Position numbers and translations under genes: made by a program. Shown in pieces: positions 1 to 8,519 of a stretch of 64,000 nucleotides of DNA. The notes under the pieces are model-generated. The model was not told the origin of the DNA. It did not search any database and saw only the letters and a program-made list of their open reading frames with translations. How positions within the stretch are numbered: position 1 is the stretch's first letter; the number at the start of each line of letters is the position of its first letter. The DNA comes from Streptomyces roseicoloratus (GTDB lineage: Bacteria; Actinomycetota; Actinomycetes; Streptomycetales; Streptomycetaceae), in contig NZ_SDOY01000118.1 of NCBI RefSeq assembly GCF_004117935.1, positions 214,501 to 278,500 on the forward strand. Reading direction: 5' to 3'.

Positions 1-60
1 CCTACGTACTATTACCGGCCACATGTCATCAGCGGCCGTTCCGGCAGTCGGGGGAGAACA

Positions 61-1335
61 ATGCGTCATTTCGGGCACATCCCGGCCGCCGCGCGAGCCG
101 CGCTGTTCCACCGGGAGCCCGCCGTCTTCACGGCGGACTCGCCGGCGGACACCCTCGCGGTGGCCCTCGGGGCCACGCTCTACAGCCCGGCCACCCGGCC
201 GCGGCTCGCCGACGACGTGCGCAAGCAGGCCGCTCGCGGAGTCACCTCGATGGTCCTCTGCCTCGAGGACTCGATCGACGACGCCGAGGTGGAGGCGGGT
301 GAGGCCAACCTGGTCCGCCAGTTCGCCGACCTGGCCGCGGGAAGCGCCCCGGAGGACGCCGGGGCCGGCACCGCGGCCGCAACCAGGGCCGCGGTCCCGG
401 CTGCGGCCGAGGGCGAGACCTTGGACGAGACCCTGCACGGGGCCCCGGCCGCCACGGGCGACCTGCCGCTGCTCTTCGTGCGGGTGCGCGAACCCCAGCA
501 GATCACCGACCTCGTCGCCCGGCTGGGCGAAACGGTTCGGCTGCTGTCCGGATTCGTACTCCCCAAGTTCACCGAGACCCGCGGCCGCCCCTTCCTCGAA
601 GCGCTCGCCGAGGCCGAGCGCGCCTGCGGCCGCCGGCTCTTCGCGATGCCCGTCCTGGAGTCGCCCGAGCTGCTCCACCTGGAGACCCGGGCCGAGACCC
701 TGGCCGGCATCGCCGCCCTCACCGCGAAGTACCGCGAGCGCGTCCTCGCCGTCCGCCTCGGCGTCACCGACTTCTGCTCCGCCTACGGGCTGCGCCGCTC
801 GCCCTTCATGACCGCCTACGACGTCCAGATCGTCGCCTCCGTCATCGGCGACGTCGTCAACGTCCTCGGGCGCGCCGACGACACCGGCTTCACCGTCACC
901 GGACCCGTCTGGGAGTACTTCCGTCCCGGCGAGCGCATGTTCAAGCCACAGCTGCGCCGCAGCCCCTTCCTGGAGGGCCGCGCCGAGGACCTGCGCACCA
1001 CGCTCATCGAGCACGACCTCGACGGACTCCTCCGCGAGATCGAGCTCGACCGCGCGAACGGTCTACTCGGCAAGACCTGCATCCACCCCACCCACGTGGT
1101 GCCGGTGCACGCGTTGTCCGTGGTCAGCCACGAGGAGTTCAGCGACGCCCAGGACATCCTGCGGCCGGAACGAGGCGGTGGCGGAGTGCTCCGCTCCGCG
1201 TACACCAACAAGATGAACGAGGTGAAGCCCCACCGCGCGTGGGCCGAGCGGACCCTGCGGCGCGCCGAGGTCTTCGGCGTCGCCCGCGAGGACGTCGGCT
1301 TCGTGGAGCTGCTCACCGCGGGACTCGCCGGCTGA
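61..1335 (+). CDS. HpcH/HpaI aldolase/citrate lyase family protein of the ter module
   Basis: A 424-residue TIM-barrel lyase of the HpcH/HpaI/CitE superfamily. The metal-binding acidic stretch CLEDSIDDAEVE is visible near residues 67-78, and conserved barrel segments (LFVRVREP, FVLPKF) follow. A ribosome-binding site (GGGGGAG) lies 3 nt before the ATG. In the tellurite-resistance (Ter) biosynthetic modules known from comparative genomics, a lyase of this type sits with a PRTase/TRSP protein, a StiP/PELOTA protein and a HAD phosphatase and is predicted to help make a nucleoside-like metabolite. The next two genes here are exactly those partners, 28 nt downstream, so they probably form one operon entering from the left edge. 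An Ala-rich insertion around residues 97-130 is probably a loop. The substrate is not known. Confidence 0.85.
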   Translation: MRHFGHIPAAARAALFHREPAVFTADSPADTLAVALGATLYSPATRPRLADDVRKQAARGVTSMVLCLEDSIDDAEVEAGEANLVRQFADLAAGSAPEDAGAGTAAATRAAVPAAAEGETLDETLHGAPAATGDLPLLFVRVREPQQITDLVARLGETVRLLSGFVLPKFTETRGRPFLEALAEAERACGRRLFAMPVLESPELLHLETRAETLAGIAALTAKYRERVLAVRLGVTDFCSAYGLRRSPFMTAYDVQIVASVIGDVVNVLGRADDTGFTVTGPVWEYFRPGERMFKPQLRRSPFLEGRAEDLRTTLIEHDLDGLLREIELDRANGLLGKTCIHPTHVVPVHALSVVSHEEFSDAQDILRPERGGGGVLRSAYTNKMNEVKPHRAWAERTLRRAEVFGVAREDVGFVELLTAGLAG

Positions 1336-1363
1336 CGCCGGCCGACGAAGGGACGAAGACGAC

Positions 1364-3973
1364 GTGGTGTGGACCGGAACCTGGGTCGCGGAGCGACTGG
1401 GCGTCGAACTGATCGGCGACGAGGCGCTGCCCGACCTGCTCGGCCTCGCACTGCGCCGCAACCCCAAGCGGGCCCACCTGCTGGTGTCCAACGTGCTGGG
1501 CAAGCACGTGCCGCAGCGGCCGGGCGTCGTCTACGCCGCGGGCCGTGACCTGGGCGTACGGGTGCGGCACCTGCTCGGCGACGAGGAGGCCGCCCGCGCC
1601 GTCGTCCTCGGTTACGCCGAGACCGCCACCGGCCTCGGCCACAGCGTCGCCGACGGCCTCGCCCTCGCCCCGTACCTCCACTCCACCCGCCGCCCGGTCG
1701 CCGGCGTCGCCACCGCCGGCGGCTTCGAGGAGTCCCACTCCCACGCCACCACCCACCTGCTCCTCCCCGAGGACCCGAAGCTGCTCGCGGGCGACGGCCC
1801 GCTGGTCCTCGTCGACGACGAGTTCTCCACCGGGAACACGGTCCTCAACACCATCCGTGACCTGCACGAACGCCATCCCCGCGAGCGGTACGTGATCGTC
1901 GCCCTCGTCGACATGCGCTCGGCGGCCGACCAGGGCAGGCTCGAGGCCTTCGCCCGCGAGATCGGCGCCCGCGTCGACCTGGTGACCGCGGCGACCGGCA
2001 CCGTACGGCTGCCGGACGAGGTCCTGGCGAAGGGCCGGGCACTGGTCGCGGCACACGAGAGCGCGCAGGCGCCGGGCGCGCCGGAGGTGCCGAGGGCACC
2101 GCGGAACGCGCCCGTGCGCGTCGAGCTCGGCTGGCCCGCCGCCGTACCGGACGGCGGACGGCACGGCTTCACCCCCGCCCACGCGGAGGCCCTCGACGAC
2201 GCGCTGCCCGCCATGACCGACCAGCTGACCGAGGCCCTGGCGCTGGCGCCTGGTGGCGCCCGGATACGGAGTGGCGCCCCGGCGCCCGGCGGCGCCCCGG
2301 CGCTTTGCGGCACTGCGGCGCCCGGCGGACCTCCGGCGCCCGGCGGCACCGCGGCACCCGGCAGTGCCCCGGTGCCCGGCGCGCCCCCGCGCGTGCTCGT
2401 TCTCGGCTTCGAGGAGCTCATGTACGCGCCGCTGCGCCTCGCCCTCGCGCTCGAACGCGCCGGCGCCGACGTGCGGTACTCGACCACCACCCGCTCGCCC
2501 GTCCTCGCCGTCGACGACCCGGGCTACGCGATACGGACCCGGCTGGTGTTCCCCGCGCACGACGAGCCCGCCGACGGCCCCGGCGAGCGCTACGCGTACA
2601 ACGTCGCGGGCGGCGGCTTCGACGCGGTCGTCGCCGTCGTCGACTCCGTCGCCGACACCCCGGAACTCCACGCGCCGGACGGCCTCCTCGCCCGGCTCGC
2701 CGCGCACATCCCGCACGTGGTCCTCGCCGTCGTCCCGTCGTACGTGCCGGAGCACGTACCCGCGCACCCCGACGGAACCACCGGCCAGTCGGCCCACCAC
2801 GCCCTCGAAGCTCCCGAAAGGAGCTCCATGCTGCCCGAGCCCCTCCGCGGCCCCGCCTTCTCCTCGTACGCCCCCGAGGAGGTCGGCTGGCTGCTCCAGG
2901 ACCTCTCGGACGTGGAGCTGGAGGCCCCGACCGAGGAGCGCGAGGAGGCCATCCAGAGCGGCGGCGCGCACTACGCCGAGTCGCTGCCCGTCGAGTACCA
3001 GCCGAGCGACCGCTACCAGGAGCTGTTCCACACCGCCCTGGACGCCTCGGCCGACCGCATCGCCCGCGCCGTCGGCACCGTCACCGAGACCGTGCTCGCC
3101 GAACGCTCCCCGCGCCCGGTCCTGGTCTCGCTGGCCCGCGCCGGCACCCCCGTCGGCGTCCTGATGCGCCGCTGGGCGCAGGCCCGTCACGGCCTCGACC
3201 TGCCGCACTACGCCGTGTCGATCGTGCGCGGCCGCGGCATCGACGCCAACGCCCTGCGCTGGCTTGCCGAGCACCACGACCCGGCCGACGTCGTGTTCGT
3301 CGACGGCTGGACCGGAAAGGGCGCCATCACCCGCGAACTGGCCGAAGCCCTCGCGGAGTTCCCCGGCTTCTCGCCGGAGATCGCGGTCCTCGCCGACCCC
3401 GGCTCCTGCGTCCGTACGTACGGCACCCGCGAGGACTTCCTCATCCCGTCCGCGTGCCTCAACTCCACCGTGTCCGGCCTGATATCGCGCACCGTGCTGC
3501 GCTCGGACCTGGTCGGCCCGCACGACTTCCACGGCGCCAAGTTCTACCGGGAACTGGCCGGCGCCGACGTCTCGGGCGCGTTCCTCGACGCCGTCGCCGC
3601 CCGCTTCGACGAGGTCGCCGCCACCGTCGACGCCGACGTCAAGGAACTCCTCGCCGCGGACCGCACGCCCACCTGGGAGGGCTGGGCCGCCGTCGAGCGG
3701 ATCAGCGAGGAGTACGGCATCGACGACGTCAACCTGGTCAAGCCGGGCGTCGGCGAGACCACCCGGGTCCTGCTCCGCCGCGTGCCCTGGAAGATCCTGG
3801 CCAAGCGGGGCGCCGGCGCCGCGGACCTGGCGCACGTACGCCTGCTCGCGGAGCAGCGGGGCGTGCCGGTCGAGGAGGTCGACGAACTCCCGTACAGCTG
3901 CGTGGGCCTGATCCACCCCCGCTTCACACGAGGGGCCACGGGCGCCGACGGCAAGGCGGTGGTGTCCCGATGA
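1364..3973 (+). CDS. Phosphoribosyltransferase-TRSP-StiP-PELOTA fusion protein (ter module)
   Basis: An 869-residue multidomain protein with a GTG start. Residues ~1-240 form a phosphoribosyltransferase with a PRPP-type loop VDDEFSTGNT near residue 150. An Ala/Gly/Pro linker (about 290-345) built from repeats follows. Then comes a domain carrying the eponymous TTRSP motif (TRSP family). From about residue 490 a StiP-type PRTase-fold domain has a second loop, VFVDGWTGKGAI, and the C-terminal ~80 residues (KPGVGETTRVLLRR onward) fit a PELOTA-type RNA-binding domain. Known Ter-associated systems use these domains to build a nucleoside-like compound; the actual reaction is not established. The stop codon overlaps the start of the HAD gene (ATGA). 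An internal Shine-Dalgarno and ATG (2828) may allow the StiP half to be made separately. Confidence 0.85.
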   Translation: MVWTGTWVAERLGVELIGDEALPDLLGLALRRNPKRAHLLVSNVLGKHVPQRPGVVYAAGRDLGVRVRHLLGDEEAARAVVLGYAETATGLGHSVADGLALAPYLHSTRRPVAGVATAGGFEESHSHATTHLLLPEDPKLLAGDGPLVLVDDEFSTGNTVLNTIRDLHERHPRERYVIVALVDMRSAADQGRLEAFAREIGARVDLVTAATGTVRLPDEVLAKGRALVAAHESAQAPGAPEVPRAPRNAPVRVELGWPAAVPDGGRHGFTPAHAEALDDALPAMTDQLTEALALAPGGARIRSGAPAPGGAPALCGTAAPGGPPAPGGTAAPGSAPVPGAPPRVLVLGFEELMYAPLRLALALERAGADVRYSTTTRSPVLAVDDPGYAIRTRLVFPAHDEPADGPGERYAYNVAGGGFDAVVAVVDSVADTPELHAPDGLLARLAAHIPHVVLAVVPSYVPEHVPAHPDGTTGQSAHHALEAPERSSMLPEPLRGPAFSSYAPEEVGWLLQDLSDVELEAPTEEREEAIQSGGAHYAESLPVEYQPSDRYQELFHTALDASADRIARAVGTVTETVLAERSPRPVLVSLARAGTPVGVLMRRWAQARHGLDLPHYAVSIVRGRGIDANALRWLAEHHDPADVVFVDGWTGKGAITRELAEALAEFPGFSPEIAVLADPGSCVRTYGTREDFLIPSACLNSTVSGLISRTVLRSDLVGPHDFHGAKFYRELAGADVSGAFLDAVAARFDEVAATVDADVKELLAADRTPTWEGWAAVERISEEYGIDDVNLVKPGVGETTRVLLRRVPWKILAKRGAGAADLAHVRLLAEQRGVPVEEVDELPYSCVGLIHPRFTRGATGADGKAVVSR
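2816..2830 (+). promoter_or_regulatory. Internal ribosome-binding site and in-frame ATG within the ter fusion gene
   Basis: GAAAGGAG (2816-2823) stands 4 nt before an in-frame ATG (2828). This start falls at the border between the TRSP domain and the StiP/PELOTA half and would give a 381-residue StiP-PELOTA protein. The motif is as good as or better than those of most true starts in this window. No experimental evidence is available from sequence. Confidence 0.4.
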
Positions 3974-5154
3974 AGAAGACCCGAAGCGCCGCCGCGCCCA
4001 CTACCCCCGCGTCCGCCACTGCCGTATCCACGGCCGCCGCGCCCACTGCCGCCGCGCCCACTGCCTCCGCGTCCGCCGCTGCCGTATCCACGGCCGTCGC
4101 GTCCACTGCCTCCGCGTCCCCAGGTGCCGCGTCCTCGGCCGCCGTTCCGACCGTGCTCGTCGCGAGCGACCTCGACCGCACGCTCATCTACTCCAGCGGC
4201 GCCCTCGCCCTCGGCATGCCCGACCCGCAGGCACCCCGGCTGCTGTGCCTGGAGGTCCACGAGTCCAAGCCGCTCTCGTACGTGACCGAGCGCGCCGCCG
4301 ACGAACTGCGCGCGCTCGCCGCCGAGACGGTCTTCGTGCCGACCACCACCCGCACCCGCAAGCAGTACCAGCGCATCCGGCTGCTCGGCGGCGGCAGCGC
4401 CGACGGCCTCGTCGGCAGCGGCGGCGCGACGCCCGCACCGGCGCCGAAGTACGCGATCTGCGCCAACGGCGGCCACATCCTCGTCGACGGCGTCTCCGAC
4501 CCCGACTGGCACGCCGAGGTGCTCCGCCGCGTCGCCGACGCCTGCGCGCCGCTCGCCGAGATCCGCGCGTACCTCACCGCCACCACCGACCTCTCCTGGG
4601 TGCGCAAGCACCGCGTCGCCGAGGACCTGTTCGCGTATCTGGTCGTCGAGCGGGAACGGCTCCCGCAGGACTGGCTCGACCGCTTCACCGCGTGGGCGGG
4701 CGAGCGCGGCTGGACCGTCTCGCTCCAGGGTCGCAAGGTGTACGCGGTGCCGGGGCCGCTCACGAAGAGCGCGGCCATGCGTGAGGTCGCGCGCCGGACC
4801 GGAGCCACGCTCACGCTGGCGGCCGGCGACTCGCTCCTCGACGCCGACCTGCTGCTCGCCGCCGACCTGGCCTGGCGGCCGGGCCACGGCGAACTCGCCG
4901 ACTCCGGCTGGACCGCGCCCCACGTGACGGCGCTGCCCGAGCGGGGCGTGGCGGCGGGCGAGGAGATCGTCCGCAGGTTCCGCGCGGCGGCACGACACCA
5001 CACCTCGACCGGGACCGACGGCGGCCCGACCGGGACCGACGGCGGCCCCGTCCGGACCGACGGCGGAGTGCTCCTTTCCCACGGCGGGTCGGCGACCGGG
5101 GTCAGCGGCGTACGCGGCGCACCCGCGCGCGACGCGCTCCCGGACCCCGCCTGA
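3970..5154 (+). CDS. HAD-family hydrolase of the ter module
   Basis: A 394-residue HAD phosphatase. The nucleophile motif ASDLDRTLIY places the Asp pair at residues 67 and 69; a late acidic motif LAAGDSLLDADLL matches HAD motif IV. The first ~60 residues are a low-complexity Ala/Thr/Ser/Pro stretch that is unlikely to belong to the fold. The C-terminus also carries a repetitive GTDGGP segment. The ATG overlaps the previous stop (ATGA), so translation is probably coupled to the PRTase/StiP gene. In Ter systems this HAD is thought to dephosphorylate the nucleoside-like product or an intermediate. An alternative start inside the low-complexity region cannot be excluded. Confidence 0.8.
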   Translation: MKKTRSAAAPTTPASATAVSTAAAPTAAAPTASASAAAVSTAVASTASASPGAASSAAVPTVLVASDLDRTLIYSSGALALGMPDPQAPRLLCLEVHESKPLSYVTERAADELRALAAETVFVPTTTRTRKQYQRIRLLGGGSADGLVGSGGATPAPAPKYAICANGGHILVDGVSDPDWHAEVLRRVADACAPLAEIRAYLTATTDLSWVRKHRVAEDLFAYLVVERERLPQDWLDRFTAWAGERGWTVSLQGRKVYAVPGPLTKSAAMREVARRTGATLTLAAGDSLLDADLLLAADLAWRPGHGELADSGWTAPHVTALPERGVAAGEEIVRRFRAAARHHTSTGTDGGPTGTDGGPVRTDGGVLLSHGGSATGVSGVRGAPARDALPDPA

Positions 5155-5308
5155 CCGCCCGGACGACCCGTAGGGCGACGAAGCCCAGGACCGCCGTGAG
5201 CGCCGTGACGAGCACCGCCTCCCAGTAGGCCGAGGCGTACTCGGTGACCTGCTCCCCGTTGTCGCCCTCAGCCGCAGCAGCCGCCCCCGCAGCACCCGCC
5301 GCCTCCAC
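5102..5308 (-). CDS. Possible small membrane protein downstream of the FmdB gene
   Basis: A 68-codon frame with one convincing hydrophobic helix (WEAVLVTALTAVLGFVALRVV) followed by a very basic tail, as in single-pass membrane proteins. It overlaps the 3' end of the FmdB gene and, convergently, the last ~50 bp of the HAD gene. The start is uncertain; an internal GTG just before the helix is possible. The Arg-rich C-terminus could simply be antisense to the HAD coding sequence, so this is a tentative gene. Confidence 0.3.
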   Translation of the reverse strand: MEAAGAAGAAAAAEGDNGEQVTEYASAYWEAVLVTALTAVLGFVALRVVRAVRRGPGARRARVRRVRR

Positions 5309-5492
5309 CGGAGGACGCGGTGGGCGCGGGCCCGGAGGCGGAGGCGGTGCCGCCGACGGCGACGGCGGAGAGCAGCTTGACGGTGTCGTCGTGCCCGGCG
5401 GGGCAGGCGGCGGGGGCGGAGGACTCGGCCATCGGACGGCTGAGCTCGAAGGTGTCCCCGCAGGTGCGGCAGCGGTACTCGTAACGAGGCAT
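5268..5492 (-). CDS. FmdB-family zinc ribbon protein
   Basis: A 74-residue protein starting MPRYEYRCRTCGDTFE, the hallmark of the FmdB/CxxC zinc-ribbon family, with a second Cys/His pair in AACPAGH. The C-terminal Gly/Cys tail (GGGGGCCGGGCCG) is common in actinobacterial members. The family is annotated as putative regulators, but the molecular role is not established. It lies on the opposite strand to the ter operon. Confidence 0.85.
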   Translation of the reverse strand: MPRYEYRCRTCGDTFELSRPMAESSAPAACPAGHDDTVKLLSAVAVGGTASASGPAPTASSGGGGGCCGGGCCG

Positions 5493-5515
5493 GGACCCAG
5501 GTTACGGCGTGTCGC

Positions 5516-6931
5516 TCACGGCTTGCCCCGCTCCTCGCGGATCTGCTCGACGACCTGGCCGGCGGTGGCGCGGATGGCTTCGAGCTCGGTGAGGAAGGCC
5601 CAGTAGTCGGGATGGCGGCCGCTGTCGAGCGAACCGACGGCGCGGTCGAGCCGGGCGACGGCGCCGTCGAGGGGCTGGGCGTGGCGGGGGTCGGGGGTGT
5701 TCCGCCCGGCCATCGCGAGCCGCTGGGCGTCACGAAGGGTGAAGCGGGTGCGGTCGATCTCGGCCTGCGGGTCCTTGGCGACGGCGTCGAGGCGGCGCAG
5801 TCGGTCACCGGCGGCGGAGACGCCCTCGTCGGCGGTGTTGAGGAGGGCGCGGACGGTGGAGAGCAGGGCGGTGGCGTCGGGCCAGCGCTGCTCGGTGCGG
5901 GCCTTGGCGGCCTCGGCGAGCCGTTCCTCGGCCTGACGGGCGGCGGTGTCGGCCTGCTCGGGCACGTGCTGGAGGTCCTGCCAGCAGGCGACGGTGAAAC
6001 GGCGGCGCAGTTCGGAGAGGACGGGCTCGACGCCGGCGGCGCGGGTGGCGAGGGCCTGGGCGCGGGTACGGAGGGAGACGAGGCGCTTGTCGATCTCGGC
6101 GGCGCGCTCGGGGAGGCGCTCGGCCTCGGCCCGTACGGCCTCGGCCTCGCGGAGCACCGTGTCGGCCCGCTGCAGCGTCTCGGCCACGCCGTGCCGCCCG
6201 GCTCCTTCGTTGAGCCGGGTCAGTTCGGGGCCGAGGGCGGCGAGCCGGGAGGCGAGGTCGTCGGCCCGGAGGCCGGCGTCGCGGGTGGCGTCGAGAGCGG
6301 TGCTGGCGGCGCGGAGCGCCTGCCGGGCCCGTTCGACGGCGGGGGCGAGGCGGGCGAGCTGGGTCTCGGCACGGTCGAGCAGCGGCGCGAGCCCCTGCTC
6401 GAACCGGTCGAGCTCGCCCTTGACCCGCACGAGCTCGGCCTTGGCCCGCTCCAGCTCGGTCCGGGCGCGCCCGGCGGTGGCGCCGTCGAGTTCGACGCGG
6501 TCGAGATCGTGGGCGTCGACCGCGGTGATGTAGCCATGGCTCACCTCGTCGATGCGCCGCCCGAGGGCGGCGAACCCTTCGACGGCCCGGCGGGCGTCGG
6601 GGGAGTCGTCGACGGCCGAGATCGTCTCGATGGAGATCCTCAGCCCGCGCTGGGCGGTGTCGAGCTCGTAGAAAGCGGCCGCGGCGGCGTCCTTGGCGGC
6701 CTGAGCCTCGGCCCGCCGGCTCTCGTCCCGCCCGCCGAACCACCGCCGCCCCCCGCCTCCACCGCCGGCGAGCGCCTGCGGCAGCAGGGCGACGGCCAGC
6801 AGCGGGAGCGCGAGGGAGACACGGAGCACGCTGGTGATCCCGGACGTAGCCCTGCCCCTGCCGTCGCTCGCCGCCACGATCCCTCTCCCCGTGCTGTCTC
6901 CGCCGCCTGCCCGGTCGGTCCATTCTCCCAC
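5516..6931 (-). CDS. Membrane-anchored coiled-coil protein of unknown function
   Basis: A 471-residue protein. A hydrophobic segment near residues 37-56 (VLRVSLALPLLAVALLPQAL) looks like an uncleaved anchor or signal. The rest is almost entirely helical and charged (Ala/Glu/Arg/Leu heptads), with long predicted coiled coils from about residue 150 to 330. I recognise no catalytic motif. The start chosen is the first one; a later start cannot be ruled out because the first 30 residues are Gly/Arg/Ser-rich. It probably works at the membrane as a structural or scaffolding protein, but this is inference. Confidence 0.7.
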   Translation of the reverse strand: MGEWTDRAGGGDSTGRGIVAASDGRGRATSGITSVLRVSLALPLLAVALLPQALAGGGGGGRRWFGGRDESRRAEAQAAKDAAAAAFYELDTAQRGLRISIETISAVDDSPDARRAVEGFAALGRRIDEVSHGYITAVDAHDLDRVELDGATAGRARTELERAKAELVRVKGELDRFEQGLAPLLDRAETQLARLAPAVERARQALRAASTALDATRDAGLRADDLASRLAALGPELTRLNEGAGRHGVAETLQRADTVLREAEAVRAEAERLPERAAEIDKRLVSLRTRAQALATRAAGVEPVLSELRRRFTVACWQDLQHVPEQADTAARQAEERLAEAAKARTEQRWPDATALLSTVRALLNTADEGVSAAGDRLRRLDAVAKDPQAEIDRTRFTLRDAQRLAMAGRNTPDPRHAQPLDGAVARLDRAVGSLDSGRHPDYWAFLTELEAIRATAGQVVEQIREERGKP

Positions 6932-6989
6932 CCGCTACAGACGAAGACACGCCCCCACCGGTTCACCGCCCGGCCCCACCCGTATCGGT

Positions 6990-7020
6990 TTGCGATCCCC
7001 ACGGGTCGGCCATGTACGCT
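6990..7020 (+). promoter_or_regulatory. Probable tRNA-Val promoter
   Basis: TTGCGA (6990-6995) and TACGCT (7015-7020) are spaced 19 bp apart and end 15 bp before the mature tRNA 5' end. The -10 fits TANNNT; the spacing is slightly long for the vegetative sigma factor. Confidence 0.45.
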
Positions 7021-7035
7021 GTTGCTTCCTTCCAC

Positions 7036-7110
7036 GGGTGCGTAGCTCAGGGGTAGAGCGCTGCTCTTACAAAGCAGATGTCGGCGGTTCGAAACCGTCC
7101 GCGCCCACCA
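7036..7110 (+). tRNA. tRNA-Val (anticodon UAC), CCA encoded
   Basis: A full cloverleaf can be drawn. The acceptor stem GGGTGCG pairs with CGCGCCC (one G-U), the anticodon stem is CTGCT/AGCAG with loop CTTACAA, giving anticodon TAC, and the T-arm carries GGTTCGAAACC. The discriminator is A at 7107 and the genomic CCA is 7108-7110. It is followed by a strong hairpin and by a run of accessory genes, a typical tRNA insertion hotspot layout, although no integrase was found. Confidence 0.97.
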
Positions 7111-7127
7111 GTAGGTAGATGGACAAA

Positions 7128-7164
7128 GGCCCAGGTCACCGGTATTGAACCGGGAGCCTGGGCC
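7128..7164 (+). terminator. Hairpin terminator after tRNA-Val
   Basis: An outer 8-bp stem GGCCCAGG/CCTGGGCC (7128-7135 with 7157-7164) encloses an inner stem CCGGT/ACCGG around a 5-nt loop. The tail is TTGG rather than a long U run, as is usual in Streptomyces. From here to 7392 no convincing gene is seen. Confidence 0.7.
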
Positions 7165-7392
7165 TTGGTCGTTCGTCGGGCGGGGAGGCGGGGGAGGGGC
7201 GCCGTGCCGCTCACGTGCCGGATACGTCGCCAGGCTCGGTCGGTCCGTGCGGTGGTCGACGAGCTGGAGCCGTACGACCTCACTGGCCGGACACCCGTCG
7301 TCCTTCCCGAAGGCGGCTCGGAGCGGGCTCGGACCCTCAGCACCTGACGGCGCCGGCGCCTGCGGTTGCGCTGTCCGGCCTCGTGGTGGGGC

Positions 7393-7959
7393 TCAGCGGC
7401 ACAGCCCCATGATGAGGTCGTCGAAGTCGGGGAACTCCTGTGTGGCCTCCGCGATGATCGCCGGTGCCGACGCCCGCTGGTCGGGAGCGTGCTCCTCCGC
7501 GATGGCCGCCAAGGCCTCGTTGACCCGCGGAGTCCAGTCGGGCTCGGGTGCGTAGAAGGCGGCCGCTTCCCACGGGCCGTAGCCGTCAGCCGGCAGCCAT
7601 AGGAAGGTGCCCAGGTCGCGGGCGACGACGCCGGTCTCTCCTTCGGAGCCCATGAAGACGACGGGCTGCTCTGCCAGGTCCCGGCTGGCACGGATGAGCC
7701 AGAAGGTCGCGTTCCCGCCCGTGCCGTCCTGGCCGAAGACGCGGAAATCATCGCCGGTCAGGTCGCTGTTGCCCGTCCATGCACGGAGCCAGTTCGTTGT
7801 CTCGTCGGCAGTCAGGAAGGACTCGTAGGGCTCGAAGTCGACGCCGTCCTCGCCTATGCAGTCGAGTCGGACCGCCATGGCAGCGGCGAGCGCAGCGGGA
7901 AACTCGCGGTCTTCGTTCCGGAGCAGGCGAACAGGTTGGTGACCGCCCGGGAGGCGCAC
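7393..7959 (-). CDS. SMI1/KNR4 (SUKH)-like protein
   Basis: About 188 residues from a GTG at 7959; the next downstream ATG (7878) would leave 161. The centre carries WLRAWTGN, the VVFMGSEGETGVVARDL block and FLWLPADGYGPWEA, which match the strand and acidic patterns I know from Streptomyces SUKH-superfamily proteins. SUKH proteins act as cytoplasmic immunity proteins against secreted or contact-dependent toxins or as adaptor modules. No toxin gene is adjacent, so it is an orphan, as is common in such islands. The family call is by eye only and the start is uncertain. Confidence 0.55.
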   Translation of the reverse strand: MRLPGGHQPVRLLRNEDREFPAALAAAMAVRLDCIGEDGVDFEPYESFLTADETTNWLRAWTGNSDLTGDDFRVFGQDGTGGNATFWLIRASRDLAEQPVVFMGSEGETGVVARDLGTFLWLPADGYGPWEAAAFYAPEPDWTPRVNEALAAIAEEHAPDQRASAPAIIAEATQEFPDFDDLIMGLCR

Positions 7960-8041
7960 GAAGTTTCCGGCGTCACCGACTGCGCACGCGGGCGTTCGTA
8001 GGAGCAGCCGTGAGCAGCCGCCCGCGGCGGACAATGGCGGC

Positions 8042-8390
8042 ATGACGTTGACGATTTGGGTCGATGACTGGCAGATGCAGTGCTGCGGGGAGAGCTTTGC
8101 GCCGGGGGATGTCGTCTCGTGGACGCTGCTGGAGGTCGATCCGGAGGACTACGCCGACGTCGTCGGTGGCGGACGGGCCGGAGGGGATCGATTTCCGCGA
8201 GGAGCACCACGGCCAGGGGGAGGGGCGCGCACCCACCTCGGTTGAGGTGGTGTCGATCGTCGCTTCGCGCCCCGTGACGACGCGGCAGGCGACCGCCAAG
8301 CGTCGCTGCGGGGGTCCCGGAAGGCCGCTCTCGTCGCGCGCGTCCGGCGGGCGTACTCCAGCGGTCAGGGCGTCCTGTGGAGGCGGCTGA
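8042..8390 (+). pseudogene. Frameshifted DUF6578-like gene
   Basis: The first part (from ATG 8042) reads MTLTIWVDDWQMQCCGESFA and continues well to PEDYADVVG; around 8160-8190 the sense passes to another frame that reads GIDFREEHHGQGEGRAPTSV and then VEVVSI. Joined, these match the N-terminal two thirds of Streptomyces DUF6578 proteins. After about 8290 neither frame keeps family-like sequence. One or more indels therefore seem to have broken the gene. Between 8390 and 8519 I see no coherent gene. Confidence 0.6.
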
Positions 8391-8519
8391 CGTCCGCGTG
8401 CCCGCGGCGCTGTGCGAGATTGGCCACGAGGCCGCGGTACCACCGGCCTGCGGTGGCTGCCGCAGGCCGGTGTACCGGCTGGTGGTCTGTGACGGGAACG
8501 ACACCAATGGAGGTGCGGT

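Noticed and set aside
5516..7045. Long open frame opposite the coiled-coil gene
   Set aside because: High-GC shadow frame with Gly/Glu/Val-rich composition and no domain; the minus-strand coiled-coil protein explains the region.
7036..7110. Phage attachment site at the tRNA 3' end
   Set aside because: No second copy of the tRNA 3' end and no integrase were seen in the window.
7165..7392. Plus-strand fragment reading VVDELEPYDLTGRTPVVLPEG
   Set aside because: It looks partly protein-like, but has no family I can name and no start signal separate from the tRNA; too short to call.
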